From Luxibacter massiliensis (GTDB lineage: Bacteria > Bacillota > Clostridia > Lachnospirales > Lachnospiraceae), in assembly GCF_900604355.1 (NCBI RefSeq), contig NZ_UWOE01000001.1, positions 1,612,001 through 1,676,000 of the forward strand: a stretch of 64,000 nucleotides of DNA. Reading direction: 5' to 3'. A program made the translations under genes and the position numbers. This document shows, piece by piece, positions 26,335-34,680 of this stretch. Each line of letters starts with the position of its first letter. Positions within the stretch are counted from its first letter, which is position 1. The notes under the pieces are model-generated. The model made no database searches. It was not told the DNA's origin and was given only the letters and a program-made list of their open reading frames with translations.

Positions 26335-27714
26335 ATGAGATGTACGCATTGTGGCGCCATGATACCGGACGAATTGATATACTGTCCGGAATGCGGAATG
26401 GAAGTTCAGATTGTGCCAGATTATAATCCTCTGGAAGACGTCCTTGTGCGGGAAGTCAGAGGATCTGTTGAAGATGCCACAAGACAGATTAAGACAGACG
26501 ATATCAGAAGGTACCGTCGTGAAGAACAAAGGGAATACAGCAATTCTACGCGAGTGCTCAGCCAGGGCGAGCTGGACGAGATTCGGGCCAGAAGAAGCGC
26601 TATGGCAAGGCAGGGACGCCCCTCCTCTAGGACTGGCGCCCCGCGGTCCAGGCAGACAACTGGAGCCATGCGCCAGCAGCGCCAGACTACAGGGAGCATG
26701 AGGCAGAATACTGGTGCACTGCGCCAGTCCCGGCAGAGCACAGGAGTTATGCGGGATGCTGAGGAGAAAAGGCGGCAGCAAATTGCCAGGAAGAAACGGG
26801 CAGCCAGAAAAAGAAGGCAGAGGATCCTTATTTTTCTTTTTCTCTTTTTAGTCTTTACAGGAGTCCTGGCCTATGTCTTGTACCAGAATTCTTATCCTGG
26901 GCAGGTTAGGAAAGGGAACCTTGCCCTGCAGGCAGGGGAGTATGCACAGGCAGAGAATTATTTTAATAGGGCCATCTCCAAAAATAGTAAGAAAGCGGAA
27001 GCCTATACCGGCCTTTCTTCCGTTTACAGCAGCCAGGAAGATATGGAAGGGGCAGAATCTGTTTTTCTGACTGCTATTGCAGACCAGCCTTCTAATGTGG
27101 ATTTGTATAAAGCTGCTATAAATTTTTATATGGATTCAAATCAACTTGAAAAAATATCTGAGCTTCTGGACAACTGTGAGGACAGTGATGTGCTCCTGGG
27201 GGTGAAGGAATATGTGTCCCAGGCGCCGGAATTCAGCCTGGAGGAGGGAACATACGGCGAAGTGCAGGAGGTGTCCCTGACTGCAGACGGAGGGACCATT
27301 TACTATACAACTGACGGCTCAGAACCAGATACTTCCAGCACTGAATATACAGAGCCGGTCCTTCTCAACGAGGGGGAGAATATCATCAAGGCCATCTCTG
27401 TCAATAAGAAGGGCATACCCAGCCTGATGGTTGCAAAATCCTACACAATTGAAATTCCCATTGAAGATGCGCCTGCAGTTACTCCTTCCACAGGCCAATA
27501 TGATACGCCGGCACAGATAACGATCAGTGTCCCGGAAGGTTACACGGCGTACTACACATTGGATAACACGGAACCTTCTGCGTCCTCCACTCTTTATACA
27601 GGGCCTATTGATATGCCTGAAGGGCAGACTATGTTCAGTGCAGTGCTGATCAATAAGCAGGGGAAAGCGACACAGGTGACAAAGCGTAATTATGTATTGG
27701 AATTATCTGAATAA
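26335..27714 (+). CDS. Zinc-ribbon membrane protein with TPR and chitobiase-like C-terminal repeats
   Basis: A 459-aa protein of unknown role. A zinc ribbon (Cys 3, 6, 17, 20) starts it. A basic, low-complexity linker (about 85-160) follows with degenerate repeats of the type RQTTGAMRQ. One membrane helix covers about 162-183 (LIFLFLFLVFTGVLAYVLYQ). Outside lie two or three TPR helices (about 190-290), then two beta domains with TIYYTTDGSEPDTSSTEY and TAYYTLDNTEPSASSTLY, the hallmark of chitobiase/beta-hexosaminidase C-terminal (CHB_HEX_C-type) modules. Orientation should be cytoplasmic N terminus, external C terminus. A cell-surface or sensing role is inferred only. Confidence 0.85.
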   Translation: MRCTHCGAMIPDELIYCPECGMEVQIVPDYNPLEDVLVREVRGSVEDATRQIKTDDIRRYRREEQREYSNSTRVLSQGELDEIRARRSAMARQGRPSSRTGAPRSRQTTGAMRQQRQTTGSMRQNTGALRQSRQSTGVMRDAEEKRRQQIARKKRAARKRRQRILIFLFLFLVFTGVLAYVLYQNSYPGQVRKGNLALQAGEYAQAENYFNRAISKNSKKAEAYTGLSSVYSSQEDMEGAESVFLTAIADQPSNVDLYKAAINFYMDSNQLEKISELLDNCEDSDVLLGVKEYVSQAPEFSLEEGTYGEVQEVSLTADGGTIYYTTDGSEPDTSSTEYTEPVLLNEGENIIKAISVNKKGIPSLMVAKSYTIEIPIEDAPAVTPSTGQYDTPAQITISVPEGYTAYYTLDNTEPSASSTLYTGPIDMPEGQTMFSAVLINKQGKATQVTKRNYVLELSE

Positions 27715-27722
27715 AGGGAGTG

Positions 27723-27763
27723 CCGCCGTATAAATTTTATACAAAAATACGGCGGTATTTTTA
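27723..27763 (+). terminator. Intrinsic terminator
   Basis: CCGCCGTAT (27723-27731) pairs with ATACGGCGG (27747-27755), followed by TATTTTTA. It closes the fhs-folD-zinc-ribbon unit. Confidence 0.88.
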
Positions 27764-27797
27764 TGCAAAATTCAACCAAGTTTTCTCTGCATATAAG

Positions 27798-27826
27798 TTG
27801 CGTTAAAAGTTTAACAGTGCTATAAT
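27798..27826 (+). promoter_or_regulatory. Promoter of the Fe-alcohol dehydrogenase with embedded Rex operator
   Basis: TTGCGT (27798-27803), a 17-bp spacer and TATAAT (27821-27826) make the promoter. The spacer contains GTTAAAAGTTTAAC (27802-27815), which fits GTTAA-N4-TTAAC, the core of the clostridial Rex site. A bound repressor would block both promoter boxes. The Rex gene is in this window at 13480. Confidence 0.8.
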
Positions 27827-27877
27827 GTACATGTTAAAAATATCACACTAACACACAAATAAAGGAGATGCAGTAAA

Positions 27878-29059
27878 ATGAGCAGATTCACATTACCAAG
27901 AGACATTTATCATGGAAAAGGATGTTTAGAAGAGCTGAAAAACTTAAAAGGCAAGAAAGCGATTCTTGTTGTGGGCGGCGGCTCTATGAAACGTCAGGGT
28001 TTCCTGGATAAGGCAGTAGATTATCTGAAAGAGGCAGGCATGGAAGTACAGCTTTTTGAAGGTGTTGAGCCTGACCCGTCTGTAGAGACTGTTATGAAGG
28101 GCGCAGAGGCTATGAGGGCATTTGAGCCAGACTGGATCGTATCTATGGGCGGTGGGTCTCCGATTGATGCCGCGAAAGCTATGTGGGCCTTTTATGAATA
28201 TCCGGATGTAACATTTGAAGACTTATGTATTCCTTTTAATTTCCCAGAATTGAGACAGAAAGCGAAATTCGCAGCTATCCCTTCTACATCAGGGACAGCC
28301 ACTGAAGTTACTGCATTTTCAGTTATTACAGATTATAAAACAGGGGTTAAATATCCTCTTGCTGACTTTAATATTACACCGGATGTTGCAATTGTTGACC
28401 CAGATCTGGTTGAAGGCCTTCCCGCAAAACAGGTTGCTTATACAGGCATGGACGCATTGACACATGCGATTGAGGCCTATGTTTCTACATTGAACTGTGC
28501 ATTTACAGATCCTCTGGCAATCCAGGCAATCGAGATGGTATTTGATTATCTGCCTGCTTCTTACAGAGGGAACATGGATGCAAGGGCAGAGATGCATACA
28601 GCACAGTGCCTGGCAGGAATGGCATTTTCTAATGCGCTGCTTGGCATCGTACATTCTATGGCGCACAAGACAGGAGCCGCATTTTCTACAGGACATATTA
28701 CCCACGGCTGTGCAAATGCAATGTACCTTCCCTATGTAATTCAGTACAATGCAAAGGATCCTGTGGCGGCTAAACGTTATGCAGAAATTGCACGTAAGGT
28801 CGGCCTTCCTGGTGCATCTGAAAAAGCATTGATTAACAGTCTCTGTGAGAAGATTGATGACTTTAACGTTCAGCTTTCTATTCCAAAAACATTAAAAGAG
28901 TTTGGTATAAAGGAAGATGAATTTAAGGAAAAGATTGCCCGTATTTCTGAATTGGCTGTAGGCGACGCATGTACAGGTTCTAATCCGAGAAGCATTACTC
29001 CGGCAGAGATGGAAAAACTGTTTAATTGTATTTATTATGGAACAGAAGTAGACTTCTAA
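27878..29059 (+). CDS. Iron-containing alcohol dehydrogenase
   Basis: A 393-aa group III (Fe-dependent) alcohol dehydrogenase that would reduce an aldehyde with NAD(P)H to dispose of electrons. The nucleotide loop VSMGGGSPIDAAKAMW is at about 90-105. The metal site comprises Asp/His residues in GMDALTHAIEAY (about 193-204), MAHKTGAAFSTGHITHG and its histidines (about 262-278). AAAGGAGATGCAGTAAA precedes the ATG. The substrate (ethanol, butanol, propanediol) cannot be told. Codon use is A/T-richer and smoother than in neighbours, suggesting high expression. A Rex operator lies in its promoter and a terminator follows. Confidence 0.93.
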   Translation: MSRFTLPRDIYHGKGCLEELKNLKGKKAILVVGGGSMKRQGFLDKAVDYLKEAGMEVQLFEGVEPDPSVETVMKGAEAMRAFEPDWIVSMGGGSPIDAAKAMWAFYEYPDVTFEDLCIPFNFPELRQKAKFAAIPSTSGTATEVTAFSVITDYKTGVKYPLADFNITPDVAIVDPDLVEGLPAKQVAYTGMDALTHAIEAYVSTLNCAFTDPLAIQAIEMVFDYLPASYRGNMDARAEMHTAQCLAGMAFSNALLGIVHSMAHKTGAAFSTGHITHGCANAMYLPYVIQYNAKDPVAAKRYAEIARKVGLPGASEKALINSLCEKIDDFNVQLSIPKTLKEFGIKEDEFKEKIARISELAVGDACTGSNPRSITPAEMEKLFNCIYYGTEVDF

Positions 29060-29086
29060 ATCATTTACCCGCTGGTACATATTGGA

Positions 29087-29122
29087 TGGGGACAGACACA
29101 TATGTGATCTGTCCCCATTTTT
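29087..29122 (+). terminator. Intrinsic terminator of the alcohol dehydrogenase gene
   Basis: GGGGACAGA (29088-29096) pairs with TCTGTCCCC (29108-29116), with a palindromic CACATATGTG loop and ATTTTTA after it. Confidence 0.88.
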
Positions 29123-29317
29123 AGGCCTCCCCGCCCGGGTTAGGCTTAGAGGTTCAAAAACTGCTGGAAGTGCCAGCAGACGTGGCAAAGATATATGGGA
29201 AAGGTGAATAGAATAGGCAGGCTTTATTTTCCGTTCCATTTCGTGAAAGAATGCTTGCTAATCCTTTCGTTATGGCGTATTATAAAAAAAGGGTGATTTT
29301 TTACAAGGAGGAAGAAG

Positions 29318-30208
29318 ATGTACAAGATATTGAAAGCAGAAAAACTGGCTGATAAAATTTATCTTATGGATGTACATGCACCGCGTGTTGCCAGCCATTG
29401 CCAGCCAGGACAGTTTGTTATTGTAAAAATGGATGACAGGGGTGAGAGAATTCCGCTTACAATTTGCGACTATGACAGAGAAGCTGGGACAATTACAATT
29501 GTATTTCAAGAAGTAGGGGCCTCTACAGTTAAGATGGCAGAATTAAAGGAAGGGGATAGTTTCCGGGATTTTGTCGGGCCTCTTGGATGTGCGTCTGAAT
29601 TTGTCAATGAGGACTTAGAAGGATTAAAGAAGAAAAAAATGCTGTTTGTAGCAGGCGGCGTCGGCGCTGCCCCCGTATACCCACAGGTTAAATGGCTGCA
29701 TGAGCATGGCATAGAAGCAGATGTTATCATTGGTTCTAAGACTAAGGATATGCTGATTTTGGAGAAGGAGATGGAAGCTGTGGCTGGAAATCTCTATGTT
29801 ACCACAGATGACGGATCTTATGGACGTTCTGGCATGGTTACGGCTGTCATTGAGGATTTGGTGCAGAATGAGGGGAAAAAGTACGATGTATGTGTGGCCA
29901 TAGGCCCTATGATTATGATGAAATTTGTTTGCCTTCTCACGAAGAAGCTGGATCTCCCTACGATTGTCAGCATGAATCCGATTATGGTAGATGGTACTGG
30001 TATGTGCGGCGCCTGTCGTCTTCAGGTAGGGGATGAGGTGAAGTTTGCCTGTGTTGACGGGCCGGAGTTTGACGGGCATCTGGTAGATTTTGACCAGGCT
30101 ATGAAAAGGAGCCAGATGTATAAGTCAGAGGAAGGACGTGCAATGCTGAAATTACAAGAAGGAGACACCCACCATGGTGGCTGCGGAAACTGCGGAGGTG
30201 ACAACTAA
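29318..30208 (+). CDS. nfnA: NfnA-type subunit: ferredoxin-NADP(+) oxidoreductase alpha (FAD, [2Fe-2S])
   Basis: A 296-aa ferredoxin reductase-fold protein. The FAD domain has RIPLTICDYDRE (about 48-59) and GASTVKM. The NAD domain has FVAGGVGAAPVYPQVKWL (about 110-127). The C-terminal [2Fe-2S] region is GTGMCGACRLQVGDEVKFAC (about 226-245). With the next gene it matches NfnAB, the cytoplasmic complex that couples NADH and reduced ferredoxin to two NADPH by flavin bifurcation. The alternative, an anabolic PyrK or sulfide dehydrogenase, is less likely given the partner. AAGGAGGAAGAAG precedes the ATG. Its stop overlaps the next start by one base (TAATG). Confidence 0.88.
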   Translation: MYKILKAEKLADKIYLMDVHAPRVASHCQPGQFVIVKMDDRGERIPLTICDYDREAGTITIVFQEVGASTVKMAELKEGDSFRDFVGPLGCASEFVNEDLEGLKKKKMLFVAGGVGAAPVYPQVKWLHEHGIEADVIIGSKTKDMLILEKEMEAVAGNLYVTTDDGSYGRSGMVTAVIEDLVQNEGKKYDVCVAIGPMIMMKFVCLLTKKLDLPTIVSMNPIMVDGTGMCGACRLQVGDEVKFACVDGPEFDGHLVDFDQAMKRSQMYKSEEGRAMLKLQEGDTHHGGCGNCGGDN

Positions 30209-31596
30209 TGGCAGATGTATTAAAAAAAGTTCCTGTAAGAGAGCAGGATGCGAAAGTACGCGCAACGAACTTTGAAGAGGTTTGTCTTGGATATAATAAA
30301 GAAGAGGCGATGGATGAGGCCACCAGGTGCCTGAACTGTAAAAATGCGAAATGTATAGACGGATGTCCCGTTGCTATTGACATACCTGGCTTTATCCAGC
30401 AAGTGAAAGAGGGGAATATAGAGGAAGCATATAAGGTGATCGGAAAGTCATCCGCACTTCCGGCTATCTGTGGACGTGTGTGCCCTCAGGAGTCCCAATG
30501 CGAAGGGAAATGTATCCGGGGGATAAAGGGGGAACCCGTATCTATTGGTAAACTGGAGAGATTTGTGGCTGATTATGCTCTGGAAAATGACATTAAACCT
30601 GCATGCCCCGAGTCTAAGAATGGTCATAAAGTGGCGGTTATCGGTTCAGGCCCGTCAGGGCTTACCTGTGCGGGAGATTTGGCGAAAATGGGATACGACG
30701 TCACTGTGTTCGAGGCACTCCATGAGCTGGGCGGCGTCCTTGTCTATGGTATCCCTGAATTCCGTCTTCCAAAGCATAAGGTAGTTGCAAAAGAGATTGA
30801 GAAAGTAAAAGAACTGGGCGTAAAATTTGAGGCGAATGTGGTAATCGGTAAATCTACCACCATCGACCAATTGATAGAGGATGAAGGCTTTGAGGCCGTA
30901 TTCATAGGATCCGGGGCCGGACTGCCGATGTTCATGGGTATTCCTGGAGAAAATGCAAACGGTGTATTTTCTGCGAATGAGTACCTGACAAGAAGTAACC
31001 TTATGAAAGCATTTGACGATTCCTATGACACTCCTATTGTGGCGGGCAAAAAAGTTGCAGTGGTAGGCGGCGGAAATGTGGCTATGGACGCAGCGAGGAC
31101 GGCACTGCGGCTGGGAGCAGAAGTACATATCGTATATAGAAGAAGCGAGGCAGAGCTTCCGGCCAGAGTAGAGGAAGTTCACCATGCAAAGGAGGAAGGC
31201 GTTATCTTTGATCTTCTCACCAACCCGAAAGAGATTCTTGTAGATGAGAATGGAAATGTAAAAGGAATGAAGGTCGTAAAAATGGAACTGGGTGAGCCGG
31301 ATGCATCCGGCAGAAGACGCCCGGTAGAAATTGAAGGCTCTGAATATGAGATTGAGCTGGATACAGTGATTATGTCACTGGGAACTTCACCGAATCCGCT
31401 GATTTCTTCTACCACAAAAGGACTGGATGTAAATAGAAGAAAATGTATTGTCGCTGAGGAGGAGAATGGACAGACTTCTAAAGCAGGAGTATATGCAGGC
31501 GGTGATGCTGTGACAGGTGCTGCTACGGTAATTCTGGCCATGGGGGCAGGGAAAGCCGGCGCGAAAGGTATTGATGAATATTTGAGCAAAAAGTAA
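30208..31596 (+). CDS. nfnB: NfnB-type subunit (glutamate synthase small-chain family)
   Basis: A 462-aa flavoprotein of the GltD family. The N-terminal cysteines 41, 44, 49, 53 and 88, 92, 98, 102 ligate two [4Fe-4S] clusters. FAD binding is at AVIGSGPSGLTCAGDLAKMG (about 142-161), and NADPH binding at VAVVGGGNVAMDAARTALRL (about 282-301). The final FAD loop is GVYAGGDAVTGAATVILAMG. It is fused by overlap to nfnA, and no large GltA/B subunit is nearby, so NfnB is preferred over glutamate synthase. It ends in a strong terminator, so nfnAB is a two-gene unit. Confidence 0.88.
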   Translation: MADVLKKVPVREQDAKVRATNFEEVCLGYNKEEAMDEATRCLNCKNAKCIDGCPVAIDIPGFIQQVKEGNIEEAYKVIGKSSALPAICGRVCPQESQCEGKCIRGIKGEPVSIGKLERFVADYALENDIKPACPESKNGHKVAVIGSGPSGLTCAGDLAKMGYDVTVFEALHELGGVLVYGIPEFRLPKHKVVAKEIEKVKELGVKFEANVVIGKSTTIDQLIEDEGFEAVFIGSGAGLPMFMGIPGENANGVFSANEYLTRSNLMKAFDDSYDTPIVAGKKVAVVGGGNVAMDAARTALRLGAEVHIVYRRSEAELPARVEEVHHAKEEGVIFDLLTNPKEILVDENGNVKGMKVVKMELGEPDASGRRRPVEIEGSEYEIELDTVIMSLGTSPNPLISSTTKGLDVNRRKCIVAEEENGQTSKAGVYAGGDAVTGAATVILAMGAGKAGAKGIDEYLSKK

Positions 31597-31609
31597 AATA
31601 GTTAGATCT

Positions 31610-31657
31610 TGCTCCCCATATCTACAGTGGCTTTCTGAGGATGTGGGGAGCATTTTT
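31610..31657 (+). terminator. Intrinsic terminator of nfnAB
   Basis: TGCTCCCCATATC (31610-31622) pairs with GATGTGGGGAGCA (31640-31652), 13 bp with one G-U, followed by TTTTT. Confidence 0.92.
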
Positions 31658-31697
31658 CTGCCAAAACGGATGGAAAGTTATATTTATGCTTGAGGGA

Positions 31698-31796
31698 GTC
31701 AAAAACCCAATGCAAGTATCGGGATATTAGACCCTCGCTGCAGTGGCCAAATGACATGTAAACATGTCCGCTTGGCTCGTTGCTGGCGGGAATAAA
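31698..31796 (+). repeat. Dispersed structured repeat, family 1, copy D
   Basis: Carries ATGACATGTAAACATGTCCG, the CCAA/TTGG arms and the 3' end GGGAATAAA. It lies upstream of rlmH. Confidence 0.85.
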
Positions 31797-31868
31797 ATAT
31801 AAAAGTGCAGTATAAAGTATGCCCTCACAGGAGGATGGGAAATAAGGCTTAGAGAAAAAGGAGTGGAA

Positions 31869-32348
31869 ATGAAAATAACAATATTGGCAGTTGGCAAAAT
31901 TAAGGAGAAGTATCTAAGGGAGGCCATCGCTGAGTACAGTAAACGGCTGGGCAGATACTGTAAACTTGAAATGATAGAGACCGCAGATGAAAAGACTCCT
32001 GAGCAGGCATCGGGCATAACAGAGGAAGGCATACGGAAAAAAGAAGGGGAACGGCTGCTAAAGTATATCAAAGAGGATGCTTTTGTGATAACACTGGAAA
32101 TTGGGGGGAATATGCTTTCGTCAGAAAAACTGGCTGACAGGATTGAAAAGCTGGGTGTATCTGGTGTAAGCCATATTACTTTTATCATTGGAGGTTCCAT
32201 TGGCTTGGGAAGTGAAGTGCTGAAACGGTCGGATTTTGCACTCAGTTTCTCGCCTATGACATTCCCCCATCAATTGATGAGGGTTATTCTGCTTGAACAG
32301 ATTTATAGGAGCTATAGAATTATACAAGGAGAACCATATCATAAATAA
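31869..32348 (+). CDS. rlmH: 23S rRNA (pseudouridine-1915-N3)-methyltransferase
   Basis: A SPOUT methyltransferase acting on helix 69 of 23S rRNA in assembled ribosomes. The 159 aa equals the family length exactly when started at ATG 31869 (AAAAAGGAG about 5 nt upstream); a GTG two codons earlier overlaps that site. The knot motif FIIGGSIGLG (about 109-118) and the C-terminal SPMTFPHQLMRVILLEQIYR followed by YRIIQGEPYHK are diagnostic. Confidence 0.97.
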   Translation: MKITILAVGKIKEKYLREAIAEYSKRLGRYCKLEMIETADEKTPEQASGITEEGIRKKEGERLLKYIKEDAFVITLEIGGNMLSSEKLADRIEKLGVSGVSHITFIIGGSIGLGSEVLKRSDFALSFSPMTFPHQLMRVILLEQIYRSYRIIQGEPYHK

Positions 32349-32371
32349 CGGAGGTTTTTTCGCAGGTAGAT

Positions 32372-32542
32372 ATGTTGTGGCAGGCATATCAAATGAAAAG
32401 GAATGTATTTATACCAGAAAAGATATGGCTCTTTAAAGATTGCTATTCTGATGAAGAAATCAATGTATTGGAACAACTTTTATACAGCAATGCACACTTG
32501 TTTTATAAGTATGCTTCGAATGGAGGGATTCAGATACTTTAG
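32372..32542 (+). CDS. Small ORF or gene remnant, 56 aa
   Basis: An open frame starting ATG 32372, reading MLWQAYQMKRNVFIPEKIWL and on to a TAG. It has no strong ribosome site, is A/T-rich like the adjacent pseudogene and overlaps its visible start. It may be a decayed piece of a transferred gene. No family recognised. Confidence 0.25.
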   Translation: MLWQAYQMKRNVFIPEKIWLFKDCYSDEEINVLEQLLYSNAHLFYKYASNGGIQIL

Positions 32543-32794
32543 ATGCACTAGTACCAAGAGAAGATTTTGATATTATTTCTGCAGCAGGAAGTAGCCAAAA
32601 TACTAGAAATAAAACTACATTATCAATTATCAATAGAAGATTTAAAATATGATTCTTTTTTCTTTTCAGTTCTACGTAAACCAATTTTCCAAAGAGAAAC
32701 AAATGAAAGGGATCCCAATAAAGTCTGCGCAATGATTGAAAGCTTTGTGAACGGTGAATTAGTTCCAGCTATTATTTTGTGGAGAAATCAATGA
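32521..32794 (+). pseudogene. Frameshifted remnant of a ParB/DGQHR-like N-terminal domain protein
   Basis: In one frame the sequence reads DTLDALVPREDFDIISAAG; from about 32640 it continues in the next frame as KYDSFFFSVLRKPIFQRETN and later ESFVNGELVPAIILW, then stops. That order resembles the N-terminal part of DGQHR/DUF262-type ParB-like proteins, but this is from memory of the family. The shift is caused by a 7-bp tandem duplication, TATCAATTATCAAT (32621-32634): removing one copy restores LSIEDLKYDS. The rest of the protein is absent and the region is clearly A/T-richer than its surroundings. Confidence 0.6.
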
Positions 32795-32911
32795 ACAGAT
32801 AACCTTAAAAGGAAATTAATCAAGGGGAAAAAGACAACATATAAAAATTAGTTGTACAAGTTCTATGATAATAAATATAAAACCGTCGATGTAATGAAAT
32901 TCCAGGTGTTA

Positions 32912-32970
32912 ATACCCAAAGGGCATCCCGCAATACATGCCCTTCGGGCGGACTTCGTCCGATAAGGTAT
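32912..32970 (-). repeat. Modular palindromic repeat, family 2, single unit
   Basis: A 59-bp unit beginning ATACCCAAAGGGCATCCCG and ending with the hairpin CGGACTTCGTCCG and ATAAGGTAT. It is in the opposite orientation to the array at 33721. It lies 75 bp before the DUF1847 gene. Confidence 0.85.
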
Positions 32971-33044
32971 AATTTATAAGCCGGATGCTTGGAATAGCAG
33001 TGTAGAATAATGGATATATATTTTTTAGATGGGGGAAGGACTCA

Positions 33045-33671
33045 ATGAAACTTAGCTGTGTGGATTGTGCAACAACAAATTGTAATTTTATGGATAAAAA
33101 ATATCCAGAGTTTTGTCTGACTAAGCATATGGATGAAGAAATACTGCACAAAGCAATGGAACTCTATGAGGAGGAAGAAAATAAAAAGGCAACTATTGCT
33201 GCTGCAGAAGTAGAGTTTGAAAATTACTGCAGGATGACAAGAATCGAAGAAATTATGGAATTTTCGAATAAGATGGGATATAAAAAGCTGGGAATTGCGA
33301 CTTGTGTCGGGTTAATCTCAGAGGCCAGAATAGCTGCAAAAATATTTCGGGCACATGGATTTGAAGTTTATGGAATCGGGTGTAAGGCAGGTGCCCAGAC
33401 AAAAACAAGCGTTGGAATAGATAAAGTATGTGAAGATATTGGAGTGAATATGTGTAATCCAATCTTGCAGGCAAAGATACTAAATGAGGCGAAGACGGAT
33501 TTTAATGTAGTGATAGGACTTTGTGTAGGACATGATAGTATGTTTTATAAATATTCCGATGCCCTTGCCACTACTCTGGTCACTAAAGACCGCGTACTCG
33601 GCCATAATCCGGCTGCTGCCTTATATCAGGCAAATGCATATTATGGGAGATTATTAAAAGCAGAGGAGTAA
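33045..33671 (+). CDS. DUF1847 cysteine-rich (predicted metal-binding) protein
   Basis: A 208-aa cytoplasmic protein. Cysteines 5, 8, 13 and 24 at the N terminus form a likely metal or cluster site; further cysteines occur in ATCVGLISEARI (about 86-97), GIGCKAGAQTKTSVG (about 110-124), MCNPILQAKILNE and IGLCVGHDSMF. This pattern matches DUF1847, uncharacterised proteins of anaerobes. GGGGGAAGGACTCA precedes the ATG. Family-2 repeats lie on both sides, and the surroundings contain a pseudogene, so this may be a mobile or recently gained segment. Confidence 0.75.
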   Translation: MKLSCVDCATTNCNFMDKKYPEFCLTKHMDEEILHKAMELYEEEENKKATIAAAEVEFENYCRMTRIEEIMEFSNKMGYKKLGIATCVGLISEARIAAKIFRAHGFEVYGIGCKAGAQTKTSVGIDKVCEDIGVNMCNPILQAKILNEAKTDFNVVIGLCVGHDSMFYKYSDALATTLVTKDRVLGHNPAAALYQANAYYGRLLKAEE

Positions 33672-33688
33672 TGAAGGAAAGGAATAAT

Positions 33689-33932
33689 ATACCTTATTGA
33701 ACATTAGTAGTTCAATAAATATACCTTATCGGACGAAGTCCGCCCGCCCGAAGGGCATGCATTGCGGGATGCCCTTTGGGTATACCTTATCGGACAAAGT
33801 CCGCCCGCCCGAAGGGCATGTATTGCGGGATGCCCTTTGGGTATACCTTATCGGACGAAGTCCGCCCGTCCGAAGGGCATGTATTGCGGGATGCCCTTTG
33901 GGTATACCTTATCGGACGAAGTCCGCCCGAAG
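33689..33932 (+). repeat. Modular palindromic repeat array, family 2, 61-bp period
   Basis: Three full units start at 33721, 33782 and 33843 and a part unit at 33904. Each has ATACCTTAT, hairpin CGGACGAAGTCCG (loop AAA in unit 2), then CCCGAAGGGCATG, TATTGCGGG and ATGCCCTTTGGGT, which pairs GGGCAT with ATGCCC. Just before, at 33689-33718, the ATACC is followed by a different perfect hairpin, TTATTGAAC with GTTCAATAA. Open frames seen through the array are by-products of the period. Confidence 0.9.
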
Positions 33933-34155
33933 GATAGGTATTTAATTGGAAAGGTTATTGCTGTCATCCCTACTATTTTCAAGAAAGGTTAATGCACACT
34001 GTTTATAAGATGTTTTTCTGGTGGAAAAGTCGAATGTAATGCAGGGCAGGCGGATCACAAAAAACAGATTGTCTTATGGATAGATGGGGAGTATAATAGT
34101 GTCGGATGTAAATAGGAATCATGATATTTCGCAATGTAAATGAGGTGGTCCATGT
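33933..34155. other. Non-coding stretch with the DUF3877 promoter
   Basis: No ORF or repeat is seen apart from the promoter at 34069-34097. The segment is A/T-rich. Confidence 0.5.
34069..34097 (+). promoter_or_regulatory. Promoter upstream of the 174-aa gene
   Basis: TTGTCT (34069-34074), a 17-bp spacer and TATAAT (34092-34097). Confidence 0.55.
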
Positions 34156-34680
34156 ATGAATTTAGAAAAAAATATTTTTGATACTGTAAAAGAGTGGGAG
34201 TTAAAAATTGGTTATCGGAGAGAAGATATCCGGCTTTACTATCCGGAGGAATCCCTTTTGGAACTGCTTGGCACAGAAACCATGGGACTTCAGGAAGAGA
34301 TAGACAGGTTTTGCCATGAAATGTACAAAAATCTGGGAAGGGTGGAGATTGAAGAAACGGAAGAAAAGGGGAGATATTGTATCAAAGTCTCTTCGGAGGT
34401 CGTAGAATATATCCATAAGAATATCCCCGAAAATGTTTTTTTAAAAACACTGCTTACAGTCATTACCACGCCAGGAAAAAAACTGGAGGATGCTTTGGCA
34501 GTATTCAAAAAATTTTCAGAGGATGTGGAGATAGAAAAAATAAAGGAACATGAATGGGCGGTTTCCTTTACTGACCCCGGGATTGATCCCTATGTATATT
34601 ATATGGAAGAGGATGATTTCGGACTGGAATACCACCGGTTTACAAAAGAGGCATATTCCAGATTATCAGAGGCAATATAG
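34156..34680 (+). CDS. Uncharacterised protein (DUF3877-like)
   Basis: A 174-aa acidic, soluble, mostly helical protein starting NLEKNIFDTVKEWELKIGYR and containing ESLLELLGTETMGLQEEI. It later has FTDPGIDPYVYYMEEDDFGL. It resembles DUF3877, a family of Lachnospiraceae and relatives without known function; the assignment is from memory. GAGGTGGTCCATGT lies before the ATG. It has its own promoter and no operon partner. Confidence 0.65.
   Translation: MNLEKNIFDTVKEWELKIGYRREDIRLYYPEESLLELLGTETMGLQEEIDRFCHEMYKNLGRVEIEETEEKGRYCIKVSSEVVEYIHKNIPENVFLKTLLTVITTPGKKLEDALAVFKKFSEDVEIEKIKEHEWAVSFTDPGIDPYVYYMEEDDFGLEYHRFTKEAYSRLSEAI

Noticed and set aside
30208..31596. Glutamate synthase small chain (GltD)
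   Set aside because: No large subunit is nearby and the gene overlaps an NfnA-type reductase subunit, so NfnB is the better call.
33689..33932. CRISPR array
   Set aside because: The periodic units are identical along their whole length with no unique spacers, each unit is palindromic, and no cas genes are present.
33697..33992. Short ORFs through the family-2 array
   Set aside because: They only exist because the 61-bp period shifts frame each unit; there is no ribosome binding site and the peptide is the repeat itself.
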